Source: Sulfurovum sp. UBA12169 (GTDB lineage: Bacteria; Campylobacterota; Campylobacteria; Campylobacterales; Sulfurovaceae). From it: DNA of 64,000 nt. Both the position numbers and the translations under genes were made by a program. This document shows, piece after piece, positions 14,700 to 24,555 of the stretch (the first letter of the stretch is position 1; each line of letters opens with the position of its first letter). Below the pieces are notes generated by a model that worked only from the letters and a program-made list of their open reading frames with translations, searched no databases and was not told the origin of the DNA. Location: assembly GCA_002742845.1 (NCBI GenBank), contig DLUH01000005.1, forward strand, positions 248,001 to 312,000, written 5' to 3'.

Positions 14700-16805
14700 C
14701 TATTTCTTAAGCTTATAGATTTTGCTATACGGCGATGAGACAACAAGCTCAAATAAATTAGGGTCATATTTACCCAGTATGAACATCTGCACATAGGTTG
14801 ATTCAAAGGTTTGAGAATCCATGATCACAAACTGTCCATAGCTTTGCATATAGATAATCACGTACATCCCCTCGACATGATAGGATTGGGACTGGAGCTT
14901 GATATCGCCTTCATTTGTATTTTGCGTGATGATAAAATGCCTGACTTCTCTTTTTTCTGCTCCCATAAAAAGTTCGCCTTTTTTGGCATCAAACTCGATA
15001 CCGTTTGCAAAAATTACTCTCTCGTTATCATTTTTAACCGCGCGCGTAGGATAAAAAACAATTTCTCTCTCTTGTTTGCCTGTGGTCAGATCCAGATTGC
15101 CAAACAGCATCACAGTAGGAAAAATGCTCATCATCCTGTAAGGAAGATAAAGATAAATATCTCTTGTTTTGGGAGGAAGTCTGTATTGGGGGTCTTCAAG
15201 CTCAGCCAAAAGCAGATTGGGTTCAAGCTGATCTTTTTGTCCATTTTTAAACAACACATCAGCCACCTCGGAGTAGTTCGAATCCACATACGTCTCTACG
15301 GCCAAACGGCTTAAATTGGCGGCCAGCTCAGGCGAGGAGGTCTGAAGGATTTTAGAGATGATAAAATTGTCATTATGATGTTTGCCGCCGTCTATGAGCG
15401 TATTGGTATCGGAGTAATACCAGATCGGATAGCCATAGTCCCACCAGCCCAGCGTATAGTCTTTTGTGTCTGCTATCGCATCAAGCTTCGTAAGATCTTC
15501 TACTTCGGCCTTATTGAGCACTGTGGGCACTTTGTAGTCAACTATATGGGCGATATTTGGATACAAAGCCCCAAGCGACAATACACAAAAAAGTACATAT
15601 GCCCCTTTTTTATATTTTATAAATTCCAACGAAATGATATAAAATAAATATATCACCGAAAATGCCGCCATCGGAACAGCATAGATAGTAAATCGCAATC
15701 CTCCCCAATATGCAAAAACCCCGATTCCCAAAAGCGGCAGTGCGATTATAAACTGCTTATGCCTGATTACCAAAATTAGATAGCCTATAATGCTGATTAA
15801 AAATAGTATGGGGCCGCCTATAATTCTATCGGCAACAGTTTGCCATGATATTGATCCTGCTTCTCTTACGGTTTGAATTACTTCATAAAAATGCAATCCG
15901 CTTTCCCTGACTCCCCTGTCTGTATAGATCATAATTTTCTCAAAAATCAAAGAAAACACATTGCCAAAAAAGAAAAATATACCTAAAGCCAATAGCGCCA
16001 AATAAAAAAGTTTTCGTGTGTCTAAAGAATTTTTTATTTTTTCAAAAAATACAAATATTAAAACAAGAACAACTGTTTTGCTCCAAATAGGCACGGCCCA
16101 AAGAGATACAGAAGCCATTATTATAAAAAGATAGGTATGCTGATCTTTTCTTTGATAGAGTACCTGATAAGCGGTCCACAAAAGAAAAACGGCATAGATA
16201 AGACTCAACCCCTGAGGATAAAAGAATGGATAGATTAAAATGGCAAGCATTAACCATAAAATATTTTTATTCTCTTTTGAATACAGCGTAAGTAAAAATA
16301 AATACAAGATCGTAAATTGCAAAAGAACAGCAAACATGTCACTATCATAATAGCCGGTCATAGTTCTATTGTAATAGCTCCAAGCGATTGAACCTAAAAG
16401 TGCAGCAAAAAAACCGACCCACGGCAACCTGACAAGCTGGCCGGTTAAAACAATAGGAATTACTACTAAACTGGATATTATCGCAGGGAGAAAAAGTATG
16501 GTCGTCTCCAGCGACATTGGTGTAAATTTTGTCAAAAAATAGGTAGCATAGATGATAGCCGGATAACTCTCAAGGGCAACAGGAATCCTTGGATTGTCGG
16601 CATGAGCTCCATTGATAAGATGTTCTGCGGCCGATGCAAAAAAATATCCGTCATTGGTGTTGATCATCAGTTGCCCGTTCCAATAAAAATTTGGATTGTC
16701 TTGAAACTGAAAAATCCAGATCATCCGCAGAGCAAAACTAAAAACATATGCGATCAAAATCAATATGCTTATCTCTTTCCAATTTAGTTCATTTTTTTTA
16801 AACAT
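14700..16805 (-). CDS. pglB: Oligosaccharyltransferase PglB (STT3 family)
   Basis: Transfers a lipid-linked glycan to Asn in D/E-X-N-X-S/T sequons in the periplasm. The 701-residue protein matches C. jejuni PglB in length (713). About 11-13 membrane helices fill residues 12-420. Catalytic features visible: Asp52 in NDGYFF, Asp154/Asp156 in YYDSD, a TIxE-type motif TVRE (312-315) and WWDYG (454-458) opening the soluble domain. It has its own sequon at Asn510 (DSNYS). A 131-base gap separates it from pglD and holds a possible -10 (TATGAT, 16867-16872), so pglB may have its own promoter. Confidence 0.96.
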   Translation of the reverse strand: MFKKNELNWKEISILILIAYVFSFALRMIWIFQFQDNPNFYWNGQLMINTNDGYFFASAAEHLINGAHADNPRIPVALESYPAIIYATYFLTKFTPMSLETTILFLPAIISSLVVIPIVLTGQLVRLPWVGFFAALLGSIAWSYYNRTMTGYYDSDMFAVLLQFTILYLFLLTLYSKENKNILWLMLAILIYPFFYPQGLSLIYAVFLLWTAYQVLYQRKDQHTYLFIIMASVSLWAVPIWSKTVVLVLIFVFFEKIKNSLDTRKLFYLALLALGIFFFFGNVFSLIFEKIMIYTDRGVRESGLHFYEVIQTVREAGSISWQTVADRIIGGPILFLISIIGYLILVIRHKQFIIALPLLGIGVFAYWGGLRFTIYAVPMAAFSVIYLFYIISLEFIKYKKGAYVLFCVLSLGALYPNIAHIVDYKVPTVLNKAEVEDLTKLDAIADTKDYTLGWWDYGYPIWYYSDTNTLIDGGKHHNDNFIISKILQTSSPELAANLSRLAVETYVDSNYSEVADVLFKNGQKDQLEPNLLLAELEDPQYRLPPKTRDIYLYLPYRMMSIFPTVMLFGNLDLTTGKQEREIVFYPTRAVKNDNERVIFANGIEFDAKKGELFMGAEKREVRHFIITQNTNEGDIKLQSQSYHVEGMYVIIYMQSYGQFVIMDSQTFESTYVQMFILGKYDPNLFELVVSSPYSKIYKLKK

Positions 16806-16936
16806 TATTATTCCTGACTTTTATTGGGGATATTTATGACTTTCTTTACTGCCATTACGACATAAAATCATACCCGTTTTTTCCTAATTCCAAATACTAT
16901 TACTGACAAATCTTAAAAGGATATTGTATGTCATAT

Positions 16937-17542
16937 TTAACTTTTGACGGCTTCATTTTTTTGTTCTTTGCATGGAACTCCGTAAGCTTTTTTAAAGTCA
17001 CCAATATTTTTTATCACGCTCGACCCTGCGCCTATGATGGTATTTTTTCCTATTGTTATGCCCTGTATCACAGCAGAACCTATCCCAATATGTGTAAAAT
17101 CCCCCACTTTTACATCCCCTGCAAGTGCAGCATTCGGCGAAATATGGACAAAATCTCCTATCCTGCATTCATGCTCTATGATTGAGCCGGTATTGAGTAT
17201 AGCTCCTGCCCCAATCGAAGCTTTTGCATTGATAGTAACATTTGGCATCACGACGCTTCCAATACCGATAACAGCGCTTAAGGACACAACTGCACTCGGA
17301 TGAATCAAGGTAGTTATCGTAAAGCCATGAGCTTTTGCTTTTTCAAAAAGTTTTGCCCTAATACTATTATTGCCTACTCCGATCACTATGGGAATATGAT
17401 TTTCTTTTGAAATATCCTCAAAACTTGGATACATAGCATTAGCGTCATCTATAAACAGAATATTATCATATCCGCATATACCGGCTACCTCAGCTACCAC
17501 CAATCCGTGACCGCTTGCTCCGTAAATATAAATTGGATTCAT
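16937..17542 (-). CDS. pglD: UDP-4-amino-sugar N-acetyltransferase PglD
   Basis: Completes UDP-diNAc-bacillosamine by acetylating the 4-amino group. The 201-residue protein has the PglD opening [15 protein letters not shown] (UDP-sugar domain) followed by a left-handed beta helix of hexapeptide repeats from about residue 85 to 190, with His in IIEHEC as the likely base. It overlaps the end of pglC by four bases. The neighbours pglC, pglE and pglF support the role. Confidence 0.93.
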   Translation of the reverse strand: MNPIYIYGASGHGLVVAEVAGICGYDNILFIDDANAMYPSFEDISKENHIPIVIGVGNNSIRAKLFEKAKAHGFTITTLIHPSAVVSLSAVIGIGSVVMPNVTINAKASIGAGAILNTGSIIEHECRIGDFVHISPNAALAGDVKVGDFTHIGIGSAVIQGITIGKNTIIGAGSSVIKNIGDFKKAYGVPCKEQKNEAVKS

Positions 17543-18135
17543 TTTTTATTGCCTTTAAACTTTTCCATAGTAACACTTCTTGATGAACTAATATCGTTTC
17601 TTTTTATCACTTTTAAAAATGTAAGCCATAGTATCTTCATATCAAGAAGAAAGCTTTGATGTTTCACGTACCATATATCATGTTCAAACTTTTGCTCCCA
17701 GCTTATGGCATTGCGTCCATTTACTTGCGCCCAGCCCGTAATGCCTGGTAAGACATCGTGTCTGATTCTTTGCTTCTCATCATACAAAGGCAGGTATTCC
17801 GCAAGCAAGGGCCTAGGACCGACAAAACTCATCTCCCCTTTGAGCACATTAAAAAGTTGCGGCAGCTCATCAATGCTAGTACTTCGTATAAATTTACCTA
17901 CACCATGCAATCTTTTTTCATCTGGCAAAAGCTCTCCATCTTCATCTGTTTCGTTGCTCATAGTACGAAATTTGTATATACCGAATATCTCTTCTTTATA
18001 CCCTGGGCGAGGCTGAGCAAACAGTATAGGTCTGCCCATAGTCACTAAAATCAATAAACTTATCATGACAAAAACAGGTGCAAACAAAATTATCAATATG
18101 ATAGAAAATAGGATATCAAATGATCTTTTAAGCAT
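17539..18135 (-). CDS. pglC: Undecaprenyl phosphate bacillosamine phosphotransferase PglC
   Basis: A 198-residue monotopic phosphoglycosyl transferase very like C. jejuni Pgl[19 protein letters not shown] membrane dip, [27 protein letters not shown] with the Asp-Glu dyad, FVGPRPLL and [14 protein letters not shown]. It should load diNAc-bacillosamine phosphate onto the lipid carrier, starting the N-glycan. It overlaps pglD by four bases and the preceding glycosyltransferase by eight. Confidence 0.92.
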   Translation of the reverse strand: MLKRSFDILFSIILIILFAPVFVMISLLILVTMGRPILFAQPRPGYKEEIFGIYKFRTMSNETDEDGELLPDEKRLHGVGKFIRSTSIDELPQLFNVLKGEMSFVGPRPLLAEYLPLYDEKQRIRHDVLPGITGWAQVNGRNAISWEQKFEHDIWYVKHQSFLLDMKILWLTFLKVIKRNDISSSRSVTMEKFKGNKK

Positions 18136-19333
18136 TACTTACCTCATCTTGAAGAACCTTCTCCAGCTTATCGACAAGTACTTTGGTGCTATAAAATTTC
18201 TCACAATACTCTCTGTTTCGTCTCCCCATCTGCGTTCTTTGCTCGTGTGTCATGGAAATTATCTGCTTAATAGTGGCTACCAATTCATCCACTTCATCGG
18301 GAGCTATAGTAAATCCTCCGTTTGCTTCTTTGATAGGATTATTCGCAGCATTTGTAGAAAATATAACTACTCTGCCTGCTGCCATATAATCAAAAAGTTT
18401 ATTTGAACTGATCCCGTATCTAAATACCGGGCTGTCTTTGAGATTGAAATACAAAATATCGCTGACTGCAAGGATATCTGGTATTTGGCTTTTGGCTACC
18501 GGGTCTTCAATGGTTATATTCTCCAGTCCTTTGGCTTGCACCATTTCTTTTAGTTTTTGTTTTTCTACTCCATCGCCAATGATACGAAAAATGATATTTT
18601 TATCTTCTTTTAGTTTATCTGCAGCCTCCACCAAAACCCCTAGATTGTTTGCTACTCCCATAGCGCCGGTATAACTGACTACAAATGGACTTGATTCGCT
18701 TTTTTCCTTATAAGAAATATTTCTCAAATCCACCCCATTGCTGATCCATTCAAATTTTTGTGGTGGGGCATAGTCAGATATATACTCATATGCGTATGGC
18801 AGATTTGAAATGATTTTATCCGCTTTTCTATACAAAAATCTCTCTAAAATTCCAAGAATTATAATAAACGGATGCCGCTTGGAGATGCCCATATCTATAA
18901 GTGTTTGAGGCCAAAGATCCCTTACTTCCATTACAAACGGTATCTTATATTTCCGTGAGAGCTTATAAGCAGCATAAACAGCAAACAGATGCACTGAAGA
19001 GCCTATGATAATATCAGGCTTAGACAGATCAAGAGTCGGAATGATTTTCAAAGCTTTTCTGGTATAGCTTAACATGTTTTTTACCCTAGCCATCCCATTG
19101 CCTCTATAAGGAGGGGTTTTCAGCCATACCCACTCTATGCCGTCAACATATTCACAAATATGTTCTTTTTCTTCATATTCTTTCATTTCTATGTATTTGG
19201 AATAGTGAAAACTAGAAGAGATGATGGCTACCTTGTGACCTCTTTTTATGAGCTCTCTTGCAAAATCATAATGTCTTGTTCCACCGCTCATTTGAGGTGT
19301 AAGTGCATGGTGATTGAGTATCCAAATAGTCAC
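18128..19333 (-). CDS. GT4-family glycosyltransferase (WbuB-like)
   Basis: A 401-residue cytoplasmic GT-B enzyme. It begins [20 protein letters not shown], the form seen in WbuB and other aminosugar transferases of O-antigen clusters, and has [15 protein letters not shown] and the donor-site region [17 protein letters not shown]. It starts one base before the epimerase gene ends and ends inside pglC, so is likely the second enzyme on the lipid-linked sugar. Donor and linkage cannot be read from sequence. Confidence 0.85.
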   Translation of the reverse strand: MTIWILNHHALTPQMSGGTRHYDFARELIKRGHKVAIISSSFHYSKYIEMKEYEEKEHICEYVDGIEWVWLKTPPYRGNGMARVKNMLSYTRKALKIIPTLDLSKPDIIIGSSVHLFAVYAAYKLSRKYKIPFVMEVRDLWPQTLIDMGISKRHPFIIILGILERFLYRKADKIISNLPYAYEYISDYAPPQKFEWISNGVDLRNISYKEKSESSPFVVSYTGAMGVANNLGVLVEAADKLKEDKNIIFRIIGDGVEKQKLKEMVQAKGLENITIEDPVAKSQIPDILAVSDILYFNLKDSPVFRYGISSNKLFDYMAAGRVVIFSTNAANNPIKEANGGFTIAPDEVDELVATIKQIISMTHEQRTQMGRRNREYCEKFYSTKVLVDKLEKVLQDEVSNA

Positions 19334-20434
19334 TTAATACTCCAATAATGTTTTGATGATATTTTCGCTAGCTTTGCCGCTGCCATATAAATTTGAGGCC
19401 GAAGGCTGAAGGATAAAGGCTGAAGAGCTATGGTAAGCATCAATAATTTTTTCTTTATCTGCACCGACCAATACATTTACTCCCATCTCAACTAATTCCA
19501 CCCACTCAGTTTCATCTCTTAGGGTCATACAAGGCTTAGAGAAAAAATATGCTTCTTTTTGAAGTCCTCCGCTATCTGTCATTACAAGCTCACAATTATC
19601 TATCAGCCATACCATTTCTAAATATCCGACCGGATCGATTATGGTCAGATTTGTGGTCTTTATTTTCAAATTCTGAATTATTTTTTTGGTTCTTGGATGC
19701 AGAGGCAAGACGATCTGTTTCTCTTTGGCTATTTCATTTAGTGCTTCAAAAATAGCTCTAAGCCTAGCTTCATCATCTGTATTTTCTGCCCTGTGAATGG
19801 TACAAAGGATAAATGATGAAGGAGGAAAGAGGAAGGAAGAAGGCTTTTGTGAAAGGTTTTTATAAAAAATTGCTCCGTCTTGCATCACATCACCCACATT
19901 AGCGATCAATTGCTGTTTGTTTGTAGCCATTACAAACGGGAAGCCTTCATTTTTAAGATTTTGCACCGCTGCATTCGTAGGACAAAAAAGTATATCGCTT
20001 ACCCTGTCTGTAAGTATGCGGTTAACCTCTTCTGGCATTTTCATATTGAAAGATCTCAAGCCTGCTTCGACATGGGCAAGCTTAATGTGAAGTTTGCTAG
20101 CTACGATAGCCCCGGCTAATGTAGAGTTGGTATCCCCATACACAAGCATCCAATCTGGTTTTTCTTTTAATACCACCTCTTCGATATGCTCTATCATCTG
20201 TCCTGTCATAGCGCCGTGTGACTTGCCGCCTATGCCAAGGAAATAATCTGGTTTTGGTATTTGCATCTGTTCAAAAAATATATCGCTCATATTGGCATCA
20301 TAATGTTGTCCGGTATGAACTATAACCTCTTCGATACTTCTGCCTTCTGCCTTCTGCCTTCTCGCTTCCCTGCTAACATTTCCGGCTTTTATAAATTGCG
20401 GTCTTGCACCCAGGATGGTTACTATTTTTATCAT
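19334..20434 (-). CDS. wecB: UDP-N-acetylglucosamine 2-epimerase family (WecB/WbpI-like)
   Basis: A 366-residue non-hydrolysing UDP-HexNAc 2-epimerase: TILGARPQFIK at the start, HTGQHYDANMSDIFF, HVEAGLRSFNMKMPEE, TIHRAENTD and DSGGLQKEAY. The MPEExNR form and the presence of wbpB, wbpE and wbpD in the locus favour WbpI, which makes UDP-ManNAc(3NAc)A; WecB or FnlC remain possible. Odd: three stretches of peptide come from 7-base repeats read in frame (SREARRQKAEGRS, QKPSSFLFPPSSF and SSSAFILQPSAS), replacing or lengthening surface regions while leaving the motifs intact. Overlaps the upstream GT gene by four bases. Confidence 0.9.
   Translation of the reverse strand: MIKIVTILGARPQFIKAGNVSREARRQKAEGRSIEEVIVHTGQHYDANMSDIFFEQMQIPKPDYFLGIGGKSHGAMTGQMIEHIEEVVLKEKPDWMLVYGDTNSTLAGAIVASKLHIKLAHVEAGLRSFNMKMPEEVNRILTDRVSDILFCPTNAAVQNLKNEGFPFVMATNKQQLIANVGDVMQDGAIFYKNLSQKPSSFLFPPSSFILCTIHRAENTDDEARLRAIFEALNEIAKEKQIVLPLHPRTKKIIQNLKIKTTNLTIIDPVGYLEMVWLIDNCELVMTDSGGLQKEAYFFSKPCMTLRDETEWVELVEMGVNVLVGADKEKIIDAYHSSSAFILQPSASNLYGSGKASENIIKTLLEY
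19391..19434. repeat. Heptad repeat tract inside the epimerase gene, C-terminal
   Basis: On the minus strand CTCTTCA, GCCTTTA, TCCTTCA, GCCTTCG, GCCTCAA follow one another in 7-base steps, encoding SSAFILQPSAS. It is bordered by CCATAGCTCTT, the same 11-mer that borders the tract at 7908-7942. Confidence 0.65.
19807..19848. repeat. Heptad repeat tract inside the epimerase gene, middle
   Basis: Plus-strand heptads GGATAAA, TGATGAA, GGAGGAA, AGAGGAA, GGAAGAA, GGCTTTT. On the coding strand they give the proline/serine/phenylalanine-rich peptide KPSSFLFPPSSFIL just before the conserved TIHRAENTD. Confidence 0.65.
20327..20368. repeat. Heptad repeat tract inside the epimerase gene, N-terminal
   Basis: Plus-strand heptads CTCTTCG, ATACTTC, TGCCTTC, TGCCTTC, TCGCTTC, CCTGCTA, with two exact copies in tandem. 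On the coding strand they give the basic peptide REARRQKAEGRS about 20 residues from the start, before the conserved HTGQHYD. Confidence 0.65.
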
Positions 20435-21549
20435 TTTATTAGCTCTCCATAAACTCTAAATAGTTTCTCTTCTTCAATGCCCCAATTATACTTTTTTAAA
20501 ACAGCTTTTTTACCATTTTGTCCCATTTGTTCTGCTTCTTGCGGGTGTACAATAATATATTCTATAGCGCGAGCTATCTCTTGTGGTTCAAGAGGATTGA
20601 CACATATTCCGCAATCGTTTTCTTCCACTATTTCTTTCCAGAGTGAAAAATTTGAAGTTATGATAGGTAGTCCCGCAGACATGTACTCGAACATTTTTAT
20701 CGGCAAAGCATCTAAGTAATTTATAGTCGGATAAAGTGTTACAAGTCCAGCTTTCGAGCGGCTCATCACATCTGCTACGCCTTCACGATCTAAAAATCCA
20801 AATTCATTGACATTCTTCCATCCATCATAACTTTTTACTTCAGTTTCTACATCGTTTTCACTAAAGCTGCCAGCTAGATTTAATCTTACATTTTGCGTAA
20901 ATTCCATAGCTTTTACAACTTCTTTTATTCCTCTTGTTTTGGCAATCCCGCCCACATAGCACACCTCATCTTTTTTCTCATCCCAAGGAGTTTTATTGGC
21001 AAGTTCTCCAAGAATTGGGAAGTTATTTATATCTACACTTTTTTTATTTATCTTTAGAAATTTATCTCTGATATGTGGCGTTGCCGTGATGATATAGTCA
21101 AACTTTTTACAAGCGTATTTTTCATAAAGTTCAAAAGTTTTAGAAAGTATCACTTTTGCTACTTTGCCCAGATACGGTTTCCCAAGCAACTGCTTTGGCA
21201 AATCCTCATGAGCATCAAATATCACTTTAAAACCCAGTTTTTTTAACTTCAGTCCTATGGGAATAAGCTCCGGGTCATGCAAATGATAGATATCGCTATC
21301 AAGCTCTTTTGCTTTTTCAAAAACTTTTTTAACTGTTGTCGTCATGCGAGAGATACGACCACCTGTTTTTGGCCCAACATCTACTATATTTACACTATTT
21401 TTTATTTCATCACCTTTGCCATCCGCAACCACCAAACTCACCTTATAGTTTTCATTTTTAGCTAAAGATGAACACATTTTTAAAAATATTCTTGTATCGT
21501 ACCTTTGATGGGCTGATGTAATGTGGGTAATTTTAACCGATTTTGACAT
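20431..21549 (-). CDS. GT4-family glycosyltransferase
   Basis: A 372-residue GT-B glycosyltransferase. N-terminal ITSAHQRYDTRIFLKMCSSL is typical of a group of capsule/O-antigen transferases; YHLHDPELIPIGLKLK and FDAHEDLPKQ follow, and the donor-binding region MFEYMSAGLPIITSNF lies near residue 290. It overlaps the asnB-like gene by 17 bases and the epimerase by four. No signal or membrane helix. Specificity is unknown. Confidence 0.86.
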   Translation of the reverse strand: MSKSVKITHITSAHQRYDTRIFLKMCSSLAKNENYKVSLVVADGKGDEIKNSVNIVDVGPKTGGRISRMTTTVKKVFEKAKELDSDIYHLHDPELIPIGLKLKKLGFKVIFDAHEDLPKQLLGKPYLGKVAKVILSKTFELYEKYACKKFDYIITATPHIRDKFLKINKKSVDINNFPILGELANKTPWDEKKDEVCYVGGIAKTRGIKEVVKAMEFTQNVRLNLAGSFSENDVETEVKSYDGWKNVNEFGFLDREGVADVMSRSKAGLVTLYPTINYLDALPIKMFEYMSAGLPIITSNFSLWKEIVEENDCGICVNPLEPQEIARAIEYIIVHPQEAEQMGQNGKKAVLKKYNWGIEEEKLFRVYGELIK

Positions 21550-23341
21550 TATAAATTTGCTCCCATTTGGCTATATTAAAAAGTTTCCATTTCTGTTCGA
21601 TATCTAATTTGTCAAACTCTACTTTTTTTACAGCAATCATCTTAATTATATTTGATTCCTCTATAGCTGTTTTCATTTGATTTTCTATTGTTTTTAGCCA
21701 GCTTTTTGCAGGCGCCTCAAAGCCCATTTTATTTTTTCTCCAAACTACATTTTTTGGCAAGATATTTTCAACTGTTTTTCTTAAAATATATTTTGTCCAA
21801 CCATTTCTTATTTTATATTGATTATTAATTGATAAAGCTGTTTCAACTACTCTATAGTCAATAAATGGCAATCGTGTTTCAATTGAGTGTCTCATCGAAT
21901 TTCTATCTTCATATCTAAGTAAATGTGGCATCTGGGTATAAAATATCTCTTCATGCTGTAAAGCGAAAAGATTCAAATAGCTTTTTGCATTTTTTTCTAA
22001 AACATCAAATGATGTAAGTTCTAAATATTCTTTTTTAACAAAATTGTTTTTAGTCTTAAGTCTTTTTATTCTTATTTTAGAACTTGTGAAATAAACAAAA
22101 TATGCCAATAATTGTTTCAAGCTAAGTTTTGAATTTTTAGATGCATTGAAAAAGCCTTTAACAAAACCGGTAAATCCTAAACTCATCAAATATGCAGGAT
22201 AATATCTCTCGTAGCCTACTAAAGTTTCATCACCACCTTGACCATCAAGCAAAACTGTACATCCTATCTCTTTTGCTTTTTTCATCACAAAGTATTGCAT
22301 AAAAATTGAAGGGCCTCCAAAAGGCTCTTCTTGAGTATAAATTACATCGTCTATCCTGTTTGAGAAATCTTCTCCTGATGGCTCAATTATATTTAAATCC
22401 AAATCACTAGAGCTAGAAACTTCTTGCGCAAAAAAGCTTTCATCGCTTGTTTTTTCAGATGATTGAGCATGTATAGCAATAAACTTATCAGTGGCTTTAG
22501 ATCTGTAAATATCAGAGGCAATAGCAGCAATAGCAGAGCTATCCAGTCCTCCACTTAAACATGTGCCAACTTTTACATCACTGCGAAGTCTTAGTTTTAT
22601 TGAATCCATCAAATTAGAACGATATTCGTTTACCGATGAAGTTAGATCTAAATTTAATTCCCTTTGTTCAATGTCATAGTATCTTTTGATTTCAAAGCGA
22701 TTGTTTATTAAATCGTAAATTAAGTTATGTGATTGTTGGAGTTTAAATATATTTTCAAAAAAAGTTTCATTTGTATGGTTTTCATATCCTATGACCAAAT
22801 AATCCATTAAATTTTTTTTATTTACAAACCTCTCTTCATAAAATTCTAAAAGTTGCTTTATCTCAGATCCAAATACAAACTTACCATCAACTTCTGCGTA
22901 ATAGAAAGGTTTAACTCCAAATCTGTCCCGACTACAAAATATAATATTTTTTTCTTTATCATATATAGCAAACGCCCACATACCGTTAAATCTATTTACG
23001 CACCCTTGTCCCCACTTATCATAACTAGCAAGTATTACTTCGGTATCTGTATGGGAATGAAATATATATCCCTCTTTTAAAAGTTCGTCTTTTATTTCAA
23101 GGTAATTATAAACTTCTCCATTATAGGTAATGACATACTTATCAAGATAGTGCATAGGCTGATGCCCGTCACTGCTAAGATCTATTATAGAAAGTCTTCT
23201 GTGTCCAAATGCGAAGCTTTTCTCAATATAAAAGCCTTCATCGTCAGGACCCCTGTGTGCTATAAGATCGTTTATCTTCTTTATCTCGTTTTGTTTAATG
23301 GGTTGTTTATTTTTATTAATAATTCCGCTTATGCCACACAT
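21533..23341 (-). CDS. asnB: Asparagine-synthase-type amidotransferase (glycan locus)
   Basis: A 602-residue protein with an N-terminal class II glutaminase domain (Cys2 in MCGISG, RLSIIDLSSDGHQPM) and a C-terminal ATP-pyrophosphatase domain (LSGGLDSSAIAAIA, then DGQGGDE). Asparagine synthase and sugar amidotransferases share this layout. Because it lies between glycosyltransferases and near wbpB/D/E genes for a uronic acid, amidation of a uronic acid carboxyl is a reasonable inference; a general asnB copy also exists at 31272-33059. Shares one base with the upstream gene stop (TAATG). Confidence 0.88.
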   Translation of the reverse strand: MCGISGIINKNKQPIKQNEIKKINDLIAHRGPDDEGFYIEKSFAFGHRRLSIIDLSSDGHQPMHYLDKYVITYNGEVYNYLEIKDELLKEGYIFHSHTDTEVILASYDKWGQGCVNRFNGMWAFAIYDKEKNIIFCSRDRFGVKPFYYAEVDGKFVFGSEIKQLLEFYEERFVNKKNLMDYLVIGYENHTNETFFENIFKLQQSHNLIYDLINNRFEIKRYYDIEQRELNLDLTSSVNEYRSNLMDSIKLRLRSDVKVGTCLSGGLDSSAIAAIASDIYRSKATDKFIAIHAQSSEKTSDESFFAQEVSSSSDLDLNIIEPSGEDFSNRIDDVIYTQEEPFGGPSIFMQYFVMKKAKEIGCTVLLDGQGGDETLVGYERYYPAYLMSLGFTGFVKGFFNASKNSKLSLKQLLAYFVYFTSSKIRIKRLKTKNNFVKKEYLELTSFDVLEKNAKSYLNLFALQHEEIFYTQMPHLLRYEDRNSMRHSIETRLPFIDYRVVETALSINNQYKIRNGWTKYILRKTVENILPKNVVWRKNKMGFEAPAKSWLKTIENQMKTAIEESNIIKMIAVKKVEFDKLDIEQKWKLFNIAKWEQIYNVKIG

Positions 23342-24471
23342 TAAATCAATCCCTTATAAACTTCTAGTAAAACCTTTTCTTGTTGTTCCCAATTATAGAT
23401 AGTCTTTAATTTTTGAATATTGGTTTTTAATTCATCTTTGTCTAACTTTGCAGCCTCTTCTATAGCTACTTTTAACGCATCTGGATTGTTCTCTTTTGCA
23501 ACAATTCCTATTTTATTTGACTCAACCAATCGTTTCATCTCGTAAAGATTTGAAACTATCACCGGTATTTCCGCCATAAGATACTCGAACATTTTATTTG
23601 GAGAACAATAATAGTGATTCAAACAACTATTTTCATAAAATAAAATTCCAAAATCAGCACTGCTTGTATAATCAAGCAAAACATCAGGCGATACCGCCTT
23701 ATAAAAATAGATATTTTTATATTCTTTTGATTCTTCTATTATCAAATTCTCCAATTGTCCATATCCCATAAAAACGATTACAGCATTTTCATGATTCATA
23801 CTTTTAAAAGCTTCAAGAAGTATCTCTATACCTCTGCCTTTACTTAACCCACCTTGATATAAAAATATCGTTTGACTTTCTTGTATGCCTAAAGTCTCTC
23901 GAAATATGTCTTTCTTTTCAATTATTTTATATGGCGGAGTATTTAAAACTAATGCGGGTTTTTCTATATTGTACATTTTTGAATATTCATTTGCTATTGA
24001 ATCACTTACAGTTATTACTTTATCTGCATATTTGATTAAAAATTTCTCAAAAAAATATTTTATCTTTATCTTATATTTACTTTCGTTTGGAGTGTCATTT
24101 ATCTCATACTCATGAGCATCATAGACTATCCTTGCATCACGATTGAAAAACTTTTTTATTAGCACACCTATTGGTAATGTGTTTAAGTCGTTGCAATGAA
24201 AAATATCACTGTTTTTATAATGCTTTACCACCCTATAGATAAATTCAAAATATTTTAAAACCTGAACCAACTTATGCTTTGACCATCCACGACTTTTTAA
24301 TTTTACTCTATGCACGGGAATATTTTGAATTTCATCATACTCTTGCAGGGGCTCTTCATGAAGTGCGACCACCTGCACATCATAGCCGGCTTTTTTTAGT
24401 GAGATATTTTCTTTTAATACGCGACTATCGTTTTTGAAATTATTTAGTACAACCGATGTTATTTTTTTCAA
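23341..24471 (-). CDS. GT4-family glycosyltransferase
   Basis: About 376 residues of GT-B fold: VVLNNFKNDSRVLKENISL, a start typical of family 4 members that act on cell-surface glycans, DAHEYEINDTP, and a donor site near NKMFEYLMAEIPVIVSN. A TTG start at 24471 is preferred, with GAAGGG seven bases upstream; the frame also opens two codons earlier at another TTG. A 78-base gap precedes it. The gene is visibly more AT-rich than pglF-pglE, as are its neighbours from 21.5 to 27 kb. Confidence 0.84.
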   Translation of the reverse strand: MKKITSVVLNNFKNDSRVLKENISLKKAGYDVQVVALHEEPLQEYDEIQNIPVHRVKLKSRGWSKHKLVQVLKYFEFIYRVVKHYKNSDIFHCNDLNTLPIGVLIKKFFNRDARIVYDAHEYEINDTPNESKYKIKIKYFFEKFLIKYADKVITVSDSIANEYSKMYNIEKPALVLNTPPYKIIEKKDIFRETLGIQESQTIFLYQGGLSKGRGIEILLEAFKSMNHENAVIVFMGYGQLENLIIEESKEYKNIYFYKAVSPDVLLDYTSSADFGILFYENSCLNHYYCSPNKMFEYLMAEIPVIVSNLYEMKRLVESNKIGIVAKENNPDALKVAIEEAAKLDKDELKTNIQKLKTIYNWEQQEKVLLEVYKGLI

Positions 24472-24555
24472 ATACAATCCCTTCTTTTTTCATAAACTCG
24501 TAAATTAATTAGCATCGGTATATGAAATATCATTTTTTGATTTATCTTTCCTTGA

